From NCBI GenBank assembly GCA_900754855.1, contig CAAEEI010000068.1, positions 1 through 7,954 of the forward strand: a stretch of DNA of 7,954 nucleotides, written 5' to 3'. The position numbers and the translations under genes were made by a program. The notes beneath the pieces are model-generated. The model was not told the origin of the DNA. It did not search any database and saw nothing but the letters and a program-made list of their open reading frames with translations. The stretch comes from Lachnospiraceae bacterium (GTDB lineage Bacteria > Bacillota > Clostridia > Lachnospirales > Lachnospiraceae). How positions within the stretch are numbered: the stretch's first letter is position 1; the number at the start of each line of letters is the position of its first letter. Shown piece after piece: positions 6,203-7,954 of the stretch.

Positions 6203-6844
6203 ATGAATAAAAGAAATTATCAAAAAGAACTGGATACACTGACGGCACAAATTGGCGAAAACTGCCCGCCCGGGCAAAAACCTCACCTTCTCCTCCATGC
6301 CTGCTGTGCACCCTGCAGCAGTTATGTCCTGGAGTATCTGACCAGGTATTTTCGTATTACCCTCTTTTATTATAATCCGAATATCACTCCGGAGGAGGAA
6401 TACCAAAAAAGAGTAGTGGAACTCAACCGGCTGATCCACGAAGCCGGCTATGACGATGCGGTGGAGTTTTTAGAAGGAGAGTATGATCCCCGGCTTTTTT
6501 TCGACGCAGTAAAAGGGATGGAGGATCTTCCTGAACGCAGTATCCGCTGCTACCACTGCTACGAACTTCGTATGCGGGAAGCCGCCGCAGAGGCCGCCCG
6601 CCTTCATGCCGATTATTTTACCACCACCCTCTCCATCAGTCCCCATAAAAACGCACAGTGGATCAACGAGATCGGGGAACGTCTCGGAAACGAATACGGT
6701 GTTCCTCACCTGCCTTCTGATTTTAAAAAAAAGGGCGGGTATCTGCGTTCCATCGCTCTTTCACAAGAACACCATCTTTATCGGCAAAATTACTGCGGCT
6801 GTGTATTTTCCAAAAGGGCAAACGAACAAAAAACCGGTGTATGA
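6203..6844 (+). CDS. queH: Epoxyqueuosine reductase QueH
   Basis: QueH (DUF208/COG1636) reduces epoxyqueuosine to queuosine in the wobble position of tRNAs for Tyr, His, Asn and Asp. It is a non-homologous replacement for QueG. The 213-residue protein shows all family cysteine clusters: LLLHACCAPCSS (C34, C35, C38), RCYHCYELR (C116, C119) and YCGC (C198, C200). The adjacent Cys pair and the CxxC are the metal-site ligands of the family, which binds an unusual Fe-S cluster. SISPHKN (145-150) and FKKKGGY are also typical. The frame is open far upstream, but the start at 6203 fits: AAGGA is 8 nt upstream and a promoter lies just before it. The preceding open frame is the antisense of sleC. It is monocistronic and divergent from sleC, with its own terminator. 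No other queuosine gene is in the window, so whether the cell makes or salvages the base cannot be seen. Confidence 0.95.
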   Translation: MNKRNYQKELDTLTAQIGENCPPGQKPHLLLHACCAPCSSYVLEYLTRYFRITLFYYNPNITPEEEYQKRVVELNRLIHEAGYDDAVEFLEGEYDPRLFFDAVKGMEDLPERSIRCYHCYELRMREAAAEAARLHADYFTTTLSISPHKNAQWINEIGERLGNEYGVPHLPSDFKKKGGYLRSIALSQEHHLYRQNYCGCVFSKRANEQKTGV

Positions 6845-6862
6845 GCGAACTTCCTGCCGGAG

Positions 6863-6900
6863 AAAAAAAGAGCAGCCTGCCATGCAGGTTGCTCCTTTTT
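6863..6900. terminator. Bidirectional terminator between queH and the zinc-ribbon gene
   Basis: GAGCAGCCTGC (6870-6880), loop CAT and GCAGGTTGCTC (6884-6894) form an 11-bp stem with one G-U in plus-strand RNA. It is followed by CTTTTT (6895-6900) on the plus strand, and A7 at 6863-6869 gives U7 on the minus strand. It sits between converging genes: 25 nt past the queH stop, and directly abutting the stop of the minus-strand gene. It should serve both transcripts. Confidence 0.88.
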
Positions 6901-7304
6901 CATGTCTTTTTTATGAATTTATTTCCACATTTCGGACAGGTAATCTCGATTTTTCCTTTTCCCCTCGGTACACGAATCTTCTGTGTACAGGCGGGACATT
7001 TAAAAAAACGATAAATCTGTGCCTGTTCCCGTTCCTGATTTTTTCTGTCCAGATATTCAAAAACCGGATGCATCAGACGCAGAAATTTCTGATTTTCTTT
7101 TTCTCTTTGTTCATGGTTATGGGAAAAAACACGCACAAGACAAAGAAGCAATGGCAAAAGTCCGAAGAAACTCATCCACTGCGCCGTCTCCGGCGAAACA
7201 AGAACGGTCAGCAGATCAATAAGCAAACCAAGACAAATCAACCCCCAGGACAGCCCGTCAAAACCATGTATGCCATGAAAAAAATGTTTAAAGCGATCCA
7301 TCAT
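6900..7304 (-). CDS. Small membrane protein with C-terminal zinc ribbon, function unknown
   Basis: The protein has 134 residues and I cannot assign it a named function. Two hydrophobic helices are visible (about 17-36 and 43-60), then a charged, probably helical linker (about 62-96, rich in Glu, Lys, Arg and Gln). A compact four-cysteine zinc ribbon follows: CPAC (103-106) and CPKC (123-126), 16 residues apart, with a basic stretch RVPRGKGK between them. The positive-inside trend suggests that the ribbon faces the cytoplasm, tethered to the membrane. The start has GAAGGGG just upstream; the second ATG three bases later is equally usable. It lies 34 nt after the upstream membrane-protein gene on the same strand, so the two are probably cotranscribed. 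Similar membrane zinc-ribbon proteins are common and uncharacterised in Clostridia. The stop overlaps the last base of the shared terminator region. Confidence 0.85.
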   Translation of the reverse strand: MMDRFKHFFHGIHGFDGLSWGLICLGLLIDLLTVLVSPETAQWMSFFGLLPLLLCLVRVFSHNHEQREKENQKFLRLMHPVFEYLDRKNQEREQAQIYRFFKCPACTQKIRVPRGKGKIEITCPKCGNKFIKKT

Positions 7305-7318
7305 TACACCCCTTCACC

Positions 7319-7337
7319 ACAGGAAACATGTTCCTGT
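7319..7337 (-). repeat. Intercistronic inverted repeat upstream of the zinc-ribbon gene
   Basis: ACAGGAA (7319-7325) and TTCCTGT (7331-7337) are a perfect 7-bp inverted repeat around a 5-nt loop, filling most of the 34-nt gap. In the minus-strand transcript no U run follows, so it is not a terminator. It ends a few bases before the GAAGGGG ribosome binding site and could tune translation or protect mRNA ends. Confidence 0.4.
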
Positions 7338-7338
7338 C

Positions 7339-7821
7339 TCAGCCAATCATCTGCAGCAGACCAAAAAACAGTTTGCTTCCGGTTCCCATAATGATGCCGG
7401 CCAACAGCACGCCGGCCATGACTGCCACTACGCTGGATTTAAAATCCATTTTCAAAATACTGGCCGCCAGAGTTCCTGTCCATGCCCCTGTTCCCGGCAG
7501 AGGAATGCCCACGAACAGCAGCAATGCCCAAAACAATCCTTTTCCGGCTTTGGCCTGTAATTTTTCACCGCCTCGTTCTCCTTTTTTTACACACCAGATA
7601 CAGAAGCGATTAAAACCGGGAATGCGAGACGTACTGCCCCATTCCAGCACTTTTCTGGCAAACAGATAAATGAAAGGAACCGGCAGCATATTACCGATGA
7701 TCGCCACAAGGTAGGACGGAAGCAACGGCAGATCAAATCCGACAGCATAAGGAATGGCTCCTCTCAGTTCTACCAAAGGAACCATGGAAATCAAAAATAC
7801 CAGTAAATAATCTTTTAACAT
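7339..7821 (-). CDS. Small multidrug export family membrane protein (COG2426)
   Basis: This 160-residue integral membrane protein matches the Sm_multidrug_ex family (PF06695/COG2426). Diagnostic motifs are ELRGAIPYA (18-26) and PLPGTGAWTG (107-116), each next to a hydrophobic stretch. Hydrophobic segments lie at about 4-17, 31-55, 96-112 and 127-147, with a basic cytoplasmic-type loop at about 57-95. The paired re-entrant-looking motifs resemble in layout those of DedA-like proteins, which is my inference. The family name implies drug export, but I know of little direct evidence, so the substrate should be treated as unknown. AGAGGA lies 4 nt upstream of ATG. The start overlaps the stop of an upstream open frame by 7 bp, and the zinc-ribbon gene follows after 34 nt, so it is likely the middle of a short operon running in from the right edge. 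Confidence 0.88.
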   Translation of the reverse strand: MLKDYLLVFLISMVPLVELRGAIPYAVGFDLPLLPSYLVAIIGNMLPVPFIYLFARKVLEWGSTSRIPGFNRFCIWCVKKGERGGEKLQAKAGKGLFWALLLFVGIPLPGTGAWTGTLAASILKMDFKSSVVAVMAGVLLAGIIMGTGSKLFFGLLQMIG

Positions 7822-7954
7822 ATGATCCTCTTTCTTTTTTTTCTTTTCTTCAATTTCCCTGACAAAAACAACCGGACAGACAACAGGGCATCGCCTTCTC
7901 CGATTTTCCCGGCAGGGACGGGTTCCGCTTCATTATTCCACAGAATATCTTCAT
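7815..7954 (-). CDS. C-terminal fragment of an unidentified protein (cut by window edge)
   Basis: An open frame enters from the right edge and ends with TAA at 7817-7815, overlapping the next ATG by 7 bp. Forty-five residues are visible, from EDILWNNEAEPVPAGKIGEG to a very basic tail (KLKKRKKRKRIIC). The stretch PAGKIGEGDALLSVRLFLSGK has the alternating hydrophobic pattern of a small beta domain. It recalls either the C-terminal beta domain of D-Ala-D-Ala carboxypeptidases (PBP5_C) or a biotinyl/lipoyl-like fold. Neither can be settled from this piece. The overlap with a real downstream gene, and the placement of that gene's ribosome binding site inside this frame, support it being coding. 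The poly-lysine/arginine tail comes from an A/G-rich stretch, so the true C-terminus could be fortuitous. Confidence 0.45.
   Translation of the reverse strand, partial: EDILWNNEAEPVPAGKIGEGDALLSVRLFLSGKLKKRKKRKRIIC

Noticed and set aside
6606..7391. 261-codon plus-strand frame across queH, the terminator and the zinc-ribbon gene
   Set aside because: It crosses an intrinsic terminator and overlaps two better-supported genes in other frames, with low-complexity, Lys/Thr/Gln/Pro-rich sequence.
7850..7954. 34-codon minus-strand ORF starting at the right edge (MKIFCGIMKRNPSLPGKSEK...)
   Set aside because: It competes with the frame that runs into the next gene's start, has a Cys-rich non-domain-like sequence, and its start context is cut off.

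Overview
The window looks like chromosomal DNA of a spore-forming, anaerobic Firmicute, most likely of the Lachnospiraceae/Clostridia type. The grounds are a SleC-type spore cortex-lytic enzyme, a glutamine synthetase N-terminus very close to the Bacillus/Clostridium GSI-alpha form, purine-rich AGGAGG-like ribosome binding sites, and A/T-rich intergenic regions with intrinsic terminators. It reads as ordinary core genome. I see no insertion sequence, phage gene, CRISPR array, tRNA or rRNA.

Layout. From the left edge to 4763, everything is on the minus strand: a promoter (4735-4763), a leader of about 190 nt that encodes a 15-codon peptide inside an attenuator-like RNA structure, then carA, carB and the first 70 codons of glnA, which runs off the left edge. 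carA and carB overlap by 8 bp and glnA follows after 26 nt, so this is probably one operon joining glutamine-dependent carbamoyl phosphate synthesis to glutamine synthesis. A strong hairpin (4771-4830) separates it from sleC (4853-6085, minus).

sleC is divergent from queH (6203-6844, plus; epoxyqueuosine reductase, tRNA queuosine modification). The 117-nt gap holds a good extended -10 vegetative promoter for queH and a sigma-K-like promoter for sleC. queH converges on a two-helix membrane protein with a C-terminal zinc ribbon (6900-7304, minus), and the two share a bidirectional terminator. The zinc-ribbon gene lies 34 nt behind a small multidrug export family membrane protein (7339-7821, minus), whose start overlaps the end of an unidentified partial reading frame at the right edge.

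Most interesting signal. The carA leader contains a small ORF with its own ribosome binding site (MLPAVIRSMGNRFTV, two Arg codons). Its coding sequence folds into a long hairpin that is mutually exclusive with a GNRA-capped terminator followed by nine U residues. The ORF stop codon sits in the base of that terminator. This has the architecture of a translation-coupled attenuator for carbamoyl phosphate synthesis, but the effector (arginine, a pyrimidine nucleotide or something else) cannot be read from sequence.
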